The translations under genes and the position numbers were made by a program. A DNA stretch of 64,000 nt from Nannochloris sp. 'desiccata' (Eukaryota; Chlorophyta; Trebouxiophyceae; Chlorellales; Chlorellaceae). Below, piece by piece: positions 21,801 to 31,854 of the stretch. The DNA lies in NCBI GenBank assembly GCA_019044685.2, contig JAGTXX020000015.1, positions 1,364,001 through 1,428,000 of the forward strand, given 5' to 3'. Under the pieces are notes generated by a model. The model had not been told where the DNA came from and made no database searches. It was given only the letters and a program-made list of their open reading frames with translations. Numbering within the stretch: position 1 is the first letter of the stretch; every line of letters starts with the position of its first letter.

Positions 21801-21897
21801 GAAAGGGGTTTATCAACATAAACGAACATTAAGAGAAGGAAAAATAAACTCAGCAAGTCAAGGTCAAAATTTTAATCTATTTTTTTGTTGGTTGTTG

Positions 21898-22730
21898 TCA
21901 TCGTCTTTTTTGATTTTGCTTTTTCATAGCATTATCCATCTCATCCTGCAATTAAAAAAAGATAGATGGACGGATATATATGTGTGATCAATAAACTGCC
22001 AGAAAGAACTGTGTAGCACTTGCAAAAGAAATACGATATGATGATAAGTAGCTCTTACCCCAATAGTGATGAACATTTCCTTCATTATATGGAGGGACTC
22101 TACCATGCCTTGTTCAGCAGTAATTGCATCTGTAGTTTGGCATTGTATAAGTAGTTGATTGCCTGGAATGACTTCCTCTTGGGTGTATTGAGCTACGGTC
22201 ACATGTGGACTGCAAAGAACGAGAAGAAAGAAATAGATTGAGTGGATTGGCGGGGGAGGCGGGGCGTCAAGAAAACCATGCGTTATTCCCTTGGGAAACA
22301 AGGAGAGGGTTGTCTTATGTAGCTTTCTAGTATTACTTACTGTGTCCACATTGCATCCCTCAGCATGTTTCCAAAGGTATGATCTGTAAAAAGAGAAGGG
22401 TTAGAACCAGACTGATAATTTCGAAAAGATGACTTCAAATTTGATAGCGTTGCTTGGATTAAGAAAAGTTCAACCACAGTTTCCTCACCTTCGTCATTAA
22501 CTTCTACTACGATTACATTGCCATCGGCATCTGGATACAAAAAGCAAACACAATTATTAAATCACACCAATTTCAGCTTTTAAGAGAACATGCATGGCGT
22601 GAAGAGGCTACCCACCTTGCATCTCCTGATCTTCAGCCATCTTGAAAGGATACGTTTCCGTTAAATGTATATGTTTCTGATCACTGAATGGCCCCAACTT
22701 AACAGTAACGTGCAGCTTCTGCAAAGACAT
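21898..22730 (-). CDS. RNA polymerase I/III subunit AC19 (RPAC2)-like, five exons
   Basis: Assembled from GT-AG junctions with consistent phase: 22730-22616, 22530-22489, 22383-22341, 22209-22059 and 21945-21898, giving 132 residues. The introns are 85, 105, 131 and 113 nt. After an N-terminal extension of about 50 residues comes the RPB11/AC19 dimerisation signature (DHTFGNMLRDAMWTHPHVTV), then LLIQCQTTDAITA and a long C-terminal helix. RPAC2 pairs with RPAC1 to nucleate Pol I and Pol III; RPB11 does this for Pol II. The IQ-T strand favours RPAC2. No exon exceeds 151 nt, so the gene is invisible to simple ORF scans. A second RPB11-like gene lies 3.4 kb away. Confidence 0.8.
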
Positions 22731-23448
22731 CTCAATTCTGAAGGGACTCCCTCCGCCGGAGTGGGGTATAGTAGATAATGGGAATAGTCAGCACTGCGCA
22801 GCCCATGTTCTTGGGCTAAGTAAATTTTCTCTCAACTGCAGTCATTATAATACATCACTTACTTGCACTTGTGTATTCCATCTTCTTCCCCAAAGTCCTC
22901 CTTCCCGTCGGCGCCCCCAAAGGCTGACTCAGCTTCTTACGGGCTGTCGCTTCAAAGCTCTAGATCAAGGCTCTAGGAGACATCCAGTACAATATATTTC
23001 CTTCTTACTTCGTGTCTTAAGCAGGGCAGTATTTTTTTTTATTGTATTACATTGGTGTCAGTTGAAAATCAGAGAGCAATATAAGTTGACAAATCATATC
23101 GGGGAAAACGCTATATAAAAAAATCAGAGAAAAGAAGGAGGAACAACATGGAAACGTATATAAAAATGGAATGGCTGAATATAGTAATAACAGGAGAGGT
23201 AATGGGGGCATACTGAATCAATCAGGGAAGGGGGAAGTTCAATATACCGACGCTAGCTATAGATATAAATATGTTGTGCGGTCAACAGCATGCAGAAGAA
23301 ACAGCCGGATAGGGGAGAACAGAGAAAGTAAAGTGTTGGTCTATAAATATCATCATGTAGTAATTATCATTCCGTAAGTTTAATGTAATGTAAGTATATA
23401 TCCATGTTTATGGAAACATTGGGTCGCAGAACCCTCCTTGGCACAAGA
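22731..23448. other. intergenic region
   Basis: 718 bp between two minus-strand genes: the promoter of the AC19-like gene and the 3' flank of the unrecognised protein. A minus-strand ATG with a good donor (around 22870-22885) followed by an acceptor near 22840 looks like a possible upstream untranslated exon, but joining it to the coding exons breaks the frame. TTACA near 23046 may serve the upstream gene. No other gene is seen. Confidence 0.4.
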
Positions 23449-25476
23449 TTAAGAGCGGCGCTGGCCAGACGTTTTCTTTCCTTGGCCACCCCTGCGGGTA
23501 GGCTTGAACCCTTTCTTATTACCGGCCACTTTATTGGCAGCTTCATTGAGGGAAATAATGGCACCTGAATTTGACATGGGCGTGGAATCGCCACTTGTGG
23601 GGCCAGAAGAGCTAGCGCCCAATCGCAACAGAGCAGAGACACGCGGCTTAGTTTCTTTCTTCGTCTTCTTCGTCTTGTTGTTGTTGTTGTCGTGGTGATT
23701 TTTAGAAATTTTCGGGGTGTCCAAAGATTCTAACTTAATTTCAGCAATGCGAACAATAACTCGAAGGCTTTCTAACGCTTTTTTGGCCTCACCAGTGATC
23801 ATACAGGCGTGTTGAACTTCAATCTGGTCCATGATGTCGATCGCCATGACGGCAGCGGCAACCGAGAGTTTGAACTGGGGCATAAACATCTTCTCCCCAT
23901 TCAATACGTCTGCTTGCATCACGCTAACAAACCTCTCAAACTTATTGCAGAGGTGGGTCACAAAGCTGAGAGTCTGCTCATTAAGAGCATACGAGCCATC
24001 AAGGACAAGCTTCAAGAAGGTGATGTCTGCTACCATGAGGTCCTCACCGTCCGTCTCTGTGTTGTTCGCAACAACAAAGTTGGCTGATTTATCGAAAACT
24101 GTGCGATAAGCCAGCTTCAGATCTTCAAATTCCTCGGGAGAAATGAAGTCTTTATCTTTCATAGCATAGTCCCCGAAAAATTCAAATGCTTCCAAGCAAG
24201 TCTCCAAGAGTTCTTTGGCAAGAGCGTAGCAGCCAAGTGCCTCGGCAACTGCAGCCTGGTGGTAACACCTGGTGCCAATATTTAAGATTTTCTGGAAATA
24301 CAAGTGGTCGTTTACCAGAGGCTTAGAGAAACCAGGAGGAGGAGCAGTATCATGGTCAGCACCAGTGACTAAGACAGAATCGAGCGCCTTTTCGTATTCG
24401 GCAAAAGCGGCAGCAACCTGGACAGGGCTGCGCTTCTCCAAAGCGAGACCAGGAGGGGCATGTTTGTCACATTTGTTTGTGTTTTTGCCCTTGACACCAG
24501 CTAAAGGGCAGGGAAGGCCAGAAGAGCCACGAGGAATAACGTAGTAAGGAGCTCTGGGAGCGGAATTTTTCTTGCCGACGCAAGCGGCTTTAGAAACTTG
24601 AGGGACGATGTCGATGGCATCGGTGGAAACAGTAGCAATCTCGTCTTGGGTGGCAGCGTCAGCGATGACTATGAGAGGAGTAGAGAGATCAATGGGGGCA
24701 GGAGAGGTAGGCATGGCCTCACTGGTTTCAGAGGCGGGGGCGGTAGACAAGTCAGCGGGCTGGCTGACCTCCTGAGGAACGGGGAACAAAAATGGTGCCG
24801 CAGCCTCTGCGCGAAGAAGCATAGGTGCGGGGAATAGACTAGACTCTATAGCAAGAGTCTGGGCACTTTTGTAGGCGAGAGCTCTAGCGCAGCGTTCAAT
24901 AGAGAGACCCAAGGTGTCGAGGGCAAGGCCGATGTTGGGGTGGGAAAGGACAAGAGCAGGGTTTCTCTTAATAAAATCGCGGGAGACGTGGAGAAAGCCA
25001 ATAGCGATGACTAATTGTTCTTCATTCACGCAGCAGAGAGCAATTCCAGCGTCAAGATCTAAAGTAATCTTGGTTGCCCAGTGAAGCAATTTGCCAGAGA
25101 AGCAAGCAGCAAGGCACAGGGGAACATTACTGGGAAGGAAGCCCAAGATATAGTTGTAGGCAGCGGTCACAGCTACTTTGTAGTGGGAGACAGAGCTATC
25201 TTGGGAGACAGACTTATCTTGGAAGACAGAGTTATCTTGGGGGAGGGTAGGATTGGTAACCACCATTGCAGCGGTTGAGATGGGTTCGGCCGATGCTACA
25301 ATTTCGGGGACGTCGGGAGTAGGGATAGGAGTATCATCAACGACGATGGTACTGGGAGGAGAGTGGGAGCGAGGTGGGATAGTAGAGGGGCGAGCAACCA
25401 CCTCTTCATCTTTATCCATGGCGTCGGGCCGAGTGAGACAAGAGCCAAAGAAAACTGCAATAGATAATGGGGACAT
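23449..25476 (-). CDS. unrecognised 675-residue protein
   Basis: Single exon, 675 residues from the ATG at 25476, or 656 from a second ATG at 25419. The first 100 residues are Pro/Ser/Thr-rich and contain a short repeat (QDNSV, QDKSV, QDSSV). Residues about 105-230 and 355-590 are alpha-helical with TPR-like periodicity (YFQKILNIGTRCYHQAAVAE). The C-terminus is basic and disordered, ending KGFKPTRRGGQGKKTSGQRR, with an Asn run. No enzyme motif or membrane segment is visible. It lies on the same strand between the two RPB11-like genes. The long frame, conserved codon use and lack of stops argue that it is real. Confidence 0.72.
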   Translation of the reverse strand: MSPLSIAVFFGSCLTRPDAMDKDEEVVARPSTIPPRSHSPPSTIVVDDTPIPTPDVPEIVASAEPISTAAMVVTNPTLPQDNSVFQDKSVSQDSSVSHYKVAVTAAYNYILGFLPSNVPLCLAACFSGKLLHWATKITLDLDAGIALCCVNEEQLVIAIGFLHVSRDFIKRNPALVLSHPNIGLALDTLGLSIERCARALAYKSAQTLAIESSLFPAPMLLRAEAAAPFLFPVPQEVSQPADLSTAPASETSEAMPTSPAPIDLSTPLIVIADAATQDEIATVSTDAIDIVPQVSKAACVGKKNSAPRAPYYVIPRGSSGLPCPLAGVKGKNTNKCDKHAPPGLALEKRSPVQVAAAFAEYEKALDSVLVTGADHDTAPPPGFSKPLVNDHLYFQKILNIGTRCYHQAAVAEALGCYALAKELLETCLEAFEFFGDYAMKDKDFISPEEFEDLKLAYRTVFDKSANFVVANNTETDGEDLMVADITFLKLVLDGSYALNEQTLSFVTHLCNKFERFVSVMQADVLNGEKMFMPQFKLSVAAAVMAIDIMDQIEVQHACMITGEAKKALESLRVIVRIAEIKLESLDTPKISKNHHDNNNNKTKKTKKETKPRVSALLRLGASSSGPTSGDSTPMSNSGAIISLNEAANKVAGNKKGFKPTRRGGQGKKTSGQRRS

Positions 25477-25865
25477 TGAATTGTAAGAAAGTATTTTAAC
25501 TAATTATTGCCCATCAATCCAATAGATTTATGCTGCTACAACAGGCTTCTTTTCTCAATCAAAAATTCAAATTTTGACACACGCAGTTTGTGAAAACATT
25601 GTCATACACGCTTTTCAGACGCTAAGAACCTTGCAGTGTGCAACACAACAGTTAGATACATTAATCTTACCAGCAATGATGGTGGAGAAGAAGCCGCAAG
25701 TGCGGGTAGAATTTTTTGCCATGATTAAAAAAATCACAGACAAGATCGGGAGTTAGGGATAGTCCAGAAAGGCTATAAGTATGATTAACTTAGAGAATAC
25801 TATGCAAATAAAGAATTGCGGGTGATAATTATGCAGCTGTTTGCAGAAACTCGCAGGTTTAGTGG

Positions 25866-25895
25866 TTGCGAAATTTGAAGCTTCAAATTTCGCAA
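25866..25895. repeat. 30-bp perfect palindrome
   Basis: The 15-base arm TTGCGAAATTTGAAG is followed directly by its exact reverse complement, with no spacer and a HindIII-like AAGCTT centre. A partial third arm (gcttcaagtttcg) follows at once. It lies about 390 bp upstream of the unrecognised gene's first ATG and about 210 bp below the stop of the RPB11-like fusion gene. Confidence 0.85.
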
Positions 25896-26055
25896 GCTTC
25901 AAGTTTCGTCACTGTAGAAAAGAAAGAGGTCTCGCCACTCATTTCTCAAGACCCATAACCATTTTTGAGATTTTTCTCTCTCTCCAGCGCTTGTCTCGTT
26001 AATTTTCACAGCCTGGCAGCATACTACGCACTGGAATTCTTACCCAAAGCTTCAA

Positions 26056-26060
26056 TTACA
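26056..26060 (-). terminator. TGTAA polyadenylation signal (minus strand)
   Basis: Reverse-complement TGTAA 48 nt after the stop of the RPB11-like fusion gene. Confidence 0.45.
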
Positions 26061-26107
26061 TCCCATTTAATAACCCAGGAAAATACTTCAGACTACAAAT
26101 AAAATCA

Positions 26108-27193
26108 TTATTTCCCGCTGCTGGTACCCACCTCTGTTGTAATAACGTTGCCAAATAACTCAATTTCTAAGTCTCTATCCCAAGGAATCACCTTCTCAGT
26201 CATCTGTACCCATAAGGCCATCTTCTCCGCGCGTCTTTTCTCCAAAGCCCTCTTCCTTTCAGCTAATTCCTTCTTCTCGTCCTCCAATCTAATTTTCCGA
26301 CTTTCCCACTCTTCCTTAACATCTTTGTCCATCGCTTCTCCTACCGCTTTAAACAAATCTTGTGTCATTTCGAGAGTTTCTGCCAACGCTTGCTCTGCTC
26401 CAACTGCAGCTCCAGGCACGGTTTGCACTCTTAAATTAGCATGGCGGTACACCGGGTGCTCTAAACTGTACCCCGCAAACTCCACATAAGGGTGTAACCA
26501 AGCGACATCACGCACAGGATTTGCCAAAGTATGCCCTTCGCCATCTACTACAACGCTAATTGACCGTGGACCGACGACAATAGGCTTTCTACGCCCAGAT
26601 ATCGCCAACCGCTTTTCATAAGGGTTGGTGCTAACACCTTGAGCCACACCTGCTTTCCAAAATCGACCGTCTGGAGGATCTGAGGTATCAGGGATCTCTT
26701 CATTGATTATACGTTGGTAAGAGGGTTGATAGCGTTCGTACATGCTGCGTGCGTTGGGTTTATGGGATGGTAAATATTCTTGGCGGTGCCCATAAATTGT
26801 CGTCGATTGATCCCCTTGTTTACTTCCAGAAAGGTTCATACGTTCAGCCCATAAAGGTTTCTTAGGGCGTTGATCTACTGGGGTGGCTATACGGTCTCCA
26901 TTAGCAGGGAAATCGAGTTCAGGTATGTGCCACTGACTTTGCATCCAGAGCGGGGGTTCAGCCCCCGCTCGGCCTACTTCCTTATACCACCAACTGGCTT
27001 TGTTTTCAGCCCAATTTGGATCTTTGCGTTCAAAATACTCTTCGCTAGCTAGAATATCGCCATATTTCTCCATCCACTCTTCACGGGTCATAGACCTGAG
27101 TTCGTCATGGGATGCACCGGGAAGCTTAAATTCTGAGCCATCGCTTTGAATCTTGCGTGCAGCTTCAGGGCTGACGCCAAGATCTTTACTCAT
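26108..27193 (-). CDS. RPB11/AC19-like domain protein with long N-terminal extension
   Basis: Single exon, 361 residues. Residues about 210-290 carry an RPB11/RPAC2-type fold: GHTLANPVRDVAWLHPYVEF, then AGYSLEHP and ANLRVQT, matching the HTLGN-LR, P-VEF-GY--HP and -NLRIQT pattern of AC19. It is preceded by about 205 residues of an unrecognised Trp/Tyr-rich region (EEWMEKYGDILASEEYFERK, NKASWWYKEV) and followed by a charged coiled coil (KELAERKRALEKRRAEK). Canonical AC19 and RPB11 have about 110-150 residues, so this is at least twice the usual size. It could be a divergent polymerase subunit or a domain reused elsewhere. It shares RD-A-W-HP-V with the gene at 21.9-22.7 kb. Confidence 0.7.
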   Translation of the reverse strand: MSKDLGVSPEAARKIQSDGSEFKLPGASHDELRSMTREEWMEKYGDILASEEYFERKDPNWAENKASWWYKEVGRAGAEPPLWMQSQWHIPELDFPANGDRIATPVDQRPKKPLWAERMNLSGSKQGDQSTTIYGHRQEYLPSHKPNARSMYERYQPSYQRIINEEIPDTSDPPDGRFWKAGVAQGVSTNPYEKRLAISGRRKPIVVGPRSISVVVDGEGHTLANPVRDVAWLHPYVEFAGYSLEHPVYRHANLRVQTVPGAAVGAEQALAETLEMTQDLFKAVGEAMDKDVKEEWESRKIRLEDEKKELAERKRALEKRRAEKMALWVQMTEKVIPWDRDLEIELFGNVITTEVGTSSGK

Positions 27194-27543
27194 TTTTATG
27201 CGAGATAGGCAAGGCTAATTGACTATTTATGGTGACTCAAAAATATGACATTTGGCACTCCAGGTGAATTTCAAGCTTGCATGCCAAATAAATCTGGTCA
27301 CCAGCGAAAGGCACAGCCCCAATTTGAGTCTTTCAGTGTCTTAGAATACGAAAATCATAAACGAAATATGATTTTTTGAACTGAAATCGCGAAGTTTATA
27401 GCTGCCGTCGGTGCTGCAAAGTCTTTCTTCCAGGCTTTTGCGAAATTACAATTGGGTTCAGTGCGCATTTGATTTGAAAGGATTAACGAACCACGCCAAG
27501 AAGACCCCAGTTTGAATTGGCCTTTTGTGCTTAAGGCATCATA
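27194..27543. promoter_or_regulatory. divergent promoter region
   Basis: 350 bp between the start codons of the minus-strand RPB11-like gene and the plus-strand lumenal protein. Both promoters must lie here; no TATA box or other motif stands out. Confidence 0.4.
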
Positions 27544-28347
27544 ATGACCGTGATCAAGGTCCATGGACCTGTTGGAGCGCAGCAAGTTTGCAAGCAATCT
27601 GCAAATGTAATCCAATGTGATCGACGTATACTTTTTGCCGGAGTCCTTGCATCCGCTGCATCAAGTTTACCATTTGCTGCATCTTCTCAAGCTGCAGCGC
27701 TGACACCCTACCAACAAGGACAAAACCTAGAATATGGCCTACTACCGGACGGTAGAATCCGCAAATGTAACGCTGCAGCTCAACCGAACTGCATCTCTAC
27801 CTCTTCCTTTAGCGACATGTATTCCCCACCATGGCTTGCTGAACCTTCTACTACATCCGTTGCCATTAGAGAATTCGATTCTGCGTTGTTGGGTATCTCC
27901 CCTAGTGCTGAATTACTGGAAAATAAAATTCTGCAGACTGGTGGGGTATATCGAAGATACAAGATAGCTAACCCGGCCTTCGACTACGATATAGTAGAGT
28001 AAGTTTCTTGCGGCTGGCTCTTGGTTTTTAGTTTCAGCTTTTAGCCTCCGTTGGAGTTCATTGCTGTGTAACACATATGTTTGGTCTCTTACAAGAAGTG
28101 CTTAATATTTTTTTTTCCGTCTTAATTTCACAGGGTTTTAATAGCTCCACAGCAGCCACCATACGAGTCTGAACCACCCTTAGTAACCTTCAGATCTCAA
28201 GCGGGTACCGTAAAGTATGTATGGCCTATTACTCAGCCTGTGAGCGATTTAGGAGCTCAGAAAAATAGGATGGTGACCCTCCGACAAAGGCTTGGGTGGA
28301 GAATTATGGGAGGTGATTGTGATGTGATGGAATGCTTTAAAGAATGA
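27544..28347 (+). CDS. DUF1499-family thylakoid-lumen protein
   Basis: Exon 1 is 27544-27998 and exon 2 is 28134-28347; the 135-nt intron splits a Glu codon. The protein has 222 residues. Bipartite targeting is visible: an N-terminal transit region, then a twin-arginine DRRILFAGVLASAASSLPFA (26-45) and an Ala-rich cleavage site near residue 50. The mature part has the DUF1499 features CNAAAQPNCISTSS, YSPPW and a C-terminal RLGWRIMGGDCDVMECF. The twin arginine suggests Tat import into the lumen. The molecular function of DUF1499 is unknown. TGTAA lies at 28394-28398. Confidence 0.82.
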
Positions 28348-28727
28348 TTATTGTTGTGCATATATATGCAAAAAAAGTTCTGGTGTGTAGAACTGTAAAA
28401 TATTTGTTTTTAAAAGCAGTAGAGCTACTGGCCACTGGGGGGTCAAATTTGATTAGCAGCAGGTCAATTGAAGTTGCAACCTACCTAATTTGCTAAAAGC
28501 AGGCGCTCCCTTGAAGACTGTGCATGATACGACGTGCTCTATTTGCATGGAATATTCTAGCTGATTTTTATACGTAGATGACAAGATAGCTGTCGCTTCT
28601 GTTGGATATTCAAGTGATCAGATGAGTAAATGAAGCAAACAACAAAAAGCCCACTTTTGTAGATCCTGCAAGATTGTTGATAAATATAGATACTTGTAGA
28701 CACCGCGATTATACTTGATTCTTCATC
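28348..28727. other. intergenic region
   Basis: 380 bp between plus-strand genes, with TGTAA at 28394-28398 (47 nt after the DUF1499 stop) and presumably the MBOAT promoter. Nothing else is recognised. Confidence 0.5.
28394..28398 (+). terminator. TGTAA polyadenylation signal
   Basis: TGTAA 47 nt after the DUF1499 stop codon. Confidence 0.5.
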
Positions 28728-30449
28728 ATGGGTTTAGAGGCAATTTACCACAACCATTTACTTCCTCCCCAACCATGGGAGTTCCAATTAGCAGAGAAAA
28801 CAGGGTATACAATGTCTATGCTCCGTTTCGCAATAGCATTCTTCATCAGCATCCCGGTAGCTATACTATTCAAACGAATTCCGTCTGTCCGAGGTAAAAC
28901 CTTGCTAAATATCGCTCTAATTTGTTTCTCATTTTGCTCACCGACGTCCGCAACTTATTCAGGACATCTTATTATCAATCTGATACTTGCATCTCATCTT
29001 ACCTACCGCCCTTAATATTAACTATACCTACTTCTTAAATCTAACTATGCAGCTCGACATATCTATGCTTTGGTCACTGGTCTTCTTCTCATTTACTACC
29101 CATTCGGCAACGGGTGCTTCCATGCCCTTGTCACAGCCAGCATCACCTACTTCCTCATGCTTCGTTTCCGTAAACACTGCGGCACGTTAACATGGGTTAC
29201 CATATTCCCATATTTAATTGCGAATCACATAGCTCAGGCCAGTGGAATGTCATGGAAAGAAGGACAACTTGATTTTACAGGCGCCCAAATGGTCTTAACT
29301 TTGAAGTTAGTAGCCATAGCTATTTGTTATCAAGACGGAGGCCTTGAAGACGATTCTCAACTGAGAGATTATGCCAAAGCAAAGAGATTGACGCATTTAC
29401 CTTCCCCATTAGAGTTTCTGTCCTACCTTTTTGCTGCGGGTAATCTCTTGGCGGGTCCTTTTTTTGAAGCAAAGGATTACTTCGATTATGTTGAAAGGAA
29501 AGGAGATTGGGAAGAAAGTAAAGAATCTGGACATCATATACCTTCCGCATTCTTACCTGGATGCTACAGATTCTTTAAAGCTATCGCCTGTGCTATCCTT
29601 TGGATGAATTTCACCCGCAAGGGTGTCGTCATTGATCTTTTGGAAAGTAAGGAATGGCAAGAAAGCCATTCTTTACCCATCAGGTTAGCTCTGGTATGGG
29701 CTTCAGTCGTTATATTCCGCTTTAAATATTATTTTGTATGGGGAATCTCAGAATCTTCGCTTATTTTTAGTGGAATGGGCTTTAAGAGGTACACTGCTGA
29801 TGGGAACACAAAACCGCTCTGGAATCGATATATAAATTCCCATATACGTGGTGTGGAATTAAATCCTTCATTGGCAGATACACCACGGCATTGGAATATC
29901 TGTACAGGATTGTGGTTACGCCATTATGTGTACGAAAGATTAACCCCACCGCATAGAAAACCTTCCTTCTTAAACATGGTGGCCACTCAATTGGTTTCCG
30001 GTATCTGGCATGGAGTCTTTGCAGGGTACTGGCTTTTCTTTGCTACCTCCGCCTTTATGTTCCAAGCTTCTCGATTAATGTATCAATACGAACAGAATTG
30101 GCCGGCACGTGTACGGAATTTCTTACCGTGGAAAGTAACAAAGATTATTGGTACTGCTCTGATATTGGATTATGCTGGTACTGCCTTTATTGTACTTTCT
30201 TTAAAAAACAGTTGGGTGGTGTGGAAGAGTGTGTATTTCTTCGGACATGTGATTGTGTTCACAATCTTGTTGGTCGGCGCTGTCATGCCGCCAAAGAGGA
30301 AGCAGCAGCACCAAAAAGTAGAGCCAGAGCAGGCAGCAGGAGCGGCAGCAGCAGCAGGCGGTGAGAAGAGTGCAGTTACAGCTGAAATAACTAGAAATGA
30401 CGGTGTTGTGCCTTCTGAGAGCAGTCTAGCTAAGAATAAGGATCAGTAA
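28728..30449 (+). CDS. MBOAT-family lysophospholipid acyltransferase
   Basis: Exon 1 is 28728-28893 and exon 2 is 29053-30449; the 159-nt intron keeps phase (Arg then Ala at the junction). The protein has 520 residues and many membrane helices. ARHIYALVTGLLLIYYPFG, DDSQLRDYAKAKRL and SPLEFLSYLF are typical of the LPLAT branch (yeast ALE1, plant LPCAT1/2, animal LPCAT3). The histidine of SGIWHGVFAGYW is the conserved MBOAT catalytic residue, and RHWNICTGLWLRHYVYERL is the second conserved block. It should re-acylate lysophosphatidylcholine or related lipids with acyl-CoA in the ER. The C-terminus is basic, then Gln/Ala-rich. Confidence 0.92.
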
Positions 30450-30553
30450 CTTCTCTTTTGTATACTTTGCTGCACTTTTTATTTTTGTTTTCAAGTCTGT
30501 TTTGCCTTTTTTTTCTTTTGATTCATTAAAAAATTTGACGGTGAAAAATAAAA

Positions 30554-30558
30554 TTACA
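30554..30558 (-). terminator. TGTAA polyadenylation signal (minus strand)
   Basis: Reverse-complement TGTAA 106 nt after the glycosyltransferase stop, in the convergent gap with the MBOAT gene. Confidence 0.4.
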
Positions 30559-30663
30559 TCAGGAAGAGTACAGTACGACAATAAATACATAGAAGGAACT
30601 TTAATGTAGTAATAAGAAAGCAAGTAAAGTTGATAATATATCAAACATAGGTTATATAGACTT

Positions 30664-31854
30664 TCATTCCAAATGTTCTATGGTGCTATTCACAACCAGT
30701 TTCGGTACGTCTATCTCCAGTCCAGCAAAGAGCGCATTCACCGCTGCCACCCGCTGCCTAGGTGCAGCAAACAGCCTTTCTAATCGCTCTGGATCTGCAG
30801 GGGTGCATTCTATACCTTTATGCTGTAGTTTACCAAATGACCAGGAGCTGGCAGTCTTAGAATAAAGGCATCCAATTCCTTTCTCGTTGTTAATATCAGT
30901 TGTACTACCAGCAACACTGCCGCTGCTGATAGATTTTCTTTGGGGCTTCCATCGAAATACATCTGTAGTGGCATTAAATTGGATTTTACCACATTCTTTG
31001 GTACTTTTCAGCTCCCCTATGTGCTCTGGTTTATAATGCGGGTACGAATAAACATTCAATTTGCAGCTTTTTAATAAAGATCTCCCGTTTTTCCCACTGG
31101 TCACTGCTAGCACCATCGACTGCAATATAGCAAGATGAGATTTAAAATAATTAGTCCATTCACATGTTTTTCCGTATGGATCTTGTGCTGAAGGGTACCA
31201 TAGCATGCCTTTATTCATATATGCAAGCTTGATGGCAACTCCTTTCTTTTTGGGAGGTGATGTCTCGCAAGCGGTCGCTTGTACAGCTGCTGCTGCTTCT
31301 ACATGCACCAAGTCGTCTAGATCGATTCTTGAAGTGATTAGTAGTGATACATGCGAGGTTATTCTAGGGTCCCATTTGGATATAGATTTGAAAATGCTGG
31401 GCATTTTAAAAGTAGGCATTGTTGTGTTGGTCTCGGTAGTGACTAGGACATTTTGAGTTGCCGCACCCAGTGTTGAGTGCAGAGCTTCTACGACAGCGGG
31501 GCTAAGATTTGGGTCATGTGAAGCATAGAGAATAAATGACTGGCTTGTCTGGGCGTTGAGATTAGGGATGAGGAAGGAACGCAGGAGAAAGAGTCGGGAG
31601 GCGATGAAGACAGAGTTTGCTCTTGATTGGCCGATAAGGAAGCGAGTATGGACGATGTGCAGGCCATGGCGACCGTCAGGGCATGTGAACAAGACATCGT
31701 TATTCTGCGACGCTTTGGAAGCAAGTGAAAGGCGTCCACCACTAAATAATTGCTTGTTAAAATTTACAATTATGATTAATGCCAAAATTCCCAGCACCAG
31801 ACGCAATAATTTCGGCAAACTGCGTCTTTTGCTATGATGATAAACTTTCACCAT
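30664..31854 (-). CDS. type II membrane protein, putative rhamnosyltransferase-like glycosyltransferase
   Basis: Single exon, 396 residues. A basic N-terminus is followed by one membrane anchor (LLRLVLGILALIIIVNF, about 16-32), as in Golgi type II glycosyltransferases. The lumenal part contains VHTRFLIGQ, SRLFLLRSFLIPNLNAQTSQ, LYASHDPNLSP and LLITSRIDLDDLVH. These resemble the putative rhamnosyl-transferase family (PF11316), whose SRLDxDDA motif is here SRIDLDD. Several N-glycosylation sequons are present. Donor and acceptor are unknown, and the assignment rests on motif resemblance. Confidence 0.6.
   Translation of the reverse strand: MVKVYHHSKRRSLPKLLRLVLGILALIIIVNFNKQLFSGGRLSLASKASQNNDVLFTCPDGRHGLHIVHTRFLIGQSRANSVFIASRLFLLRSFLIPNLNAQTSQSFILYASHDPNLSPAVVEALHSTLGAATQNVLVTTETNTTMPTFKMPSIFKSISKWDPRITSHVSLLITSRIDLDDLVHVEAAAAVQATACETSPPKKKGVAIKLAYMNKGMLWYPSAQDPYGKTCEWTNYFKSHLAILQSMVLAVTSGKNGRSLLKSCKLNVYSYPHYKPEHIGELKSTKECGKIQFNATTDVFRWKPQRKSISSGSVAGSTTDINNEKGIGCLYSKTASSWSFGKLQHKGIECTPADPERLERLFAAPRQRVAAVNALFAGLEIDVPKLVVNSTIEHLE

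Larger units (their letters stand above)
25477..26107. other. intergenic region with perfect palindrome
   Basis: 631 bp upstream of the unrecognised gene. It contains the 30-bp palindrome at 25866-25895 and, on the minus strand, a TGTAA at 26056-26060 for the next gene. A 60-codon plus-strand frame at 25574-25756 has no ATG and is not called. Confidence 0.5.

Noticed and set aside
22860..22890. Possible upstream coding exon for the AC19-like gene
   Set aside because: The donor and the available acceptors give frameshifts or stops; the ATG at 22730 gives a complete protein.
25574..25756. 60-codon plus-strand ORF
   Set aside because: It begins with TTG, has no ATG or workable upstream exon, and lies in the promoter of a divergent gene.
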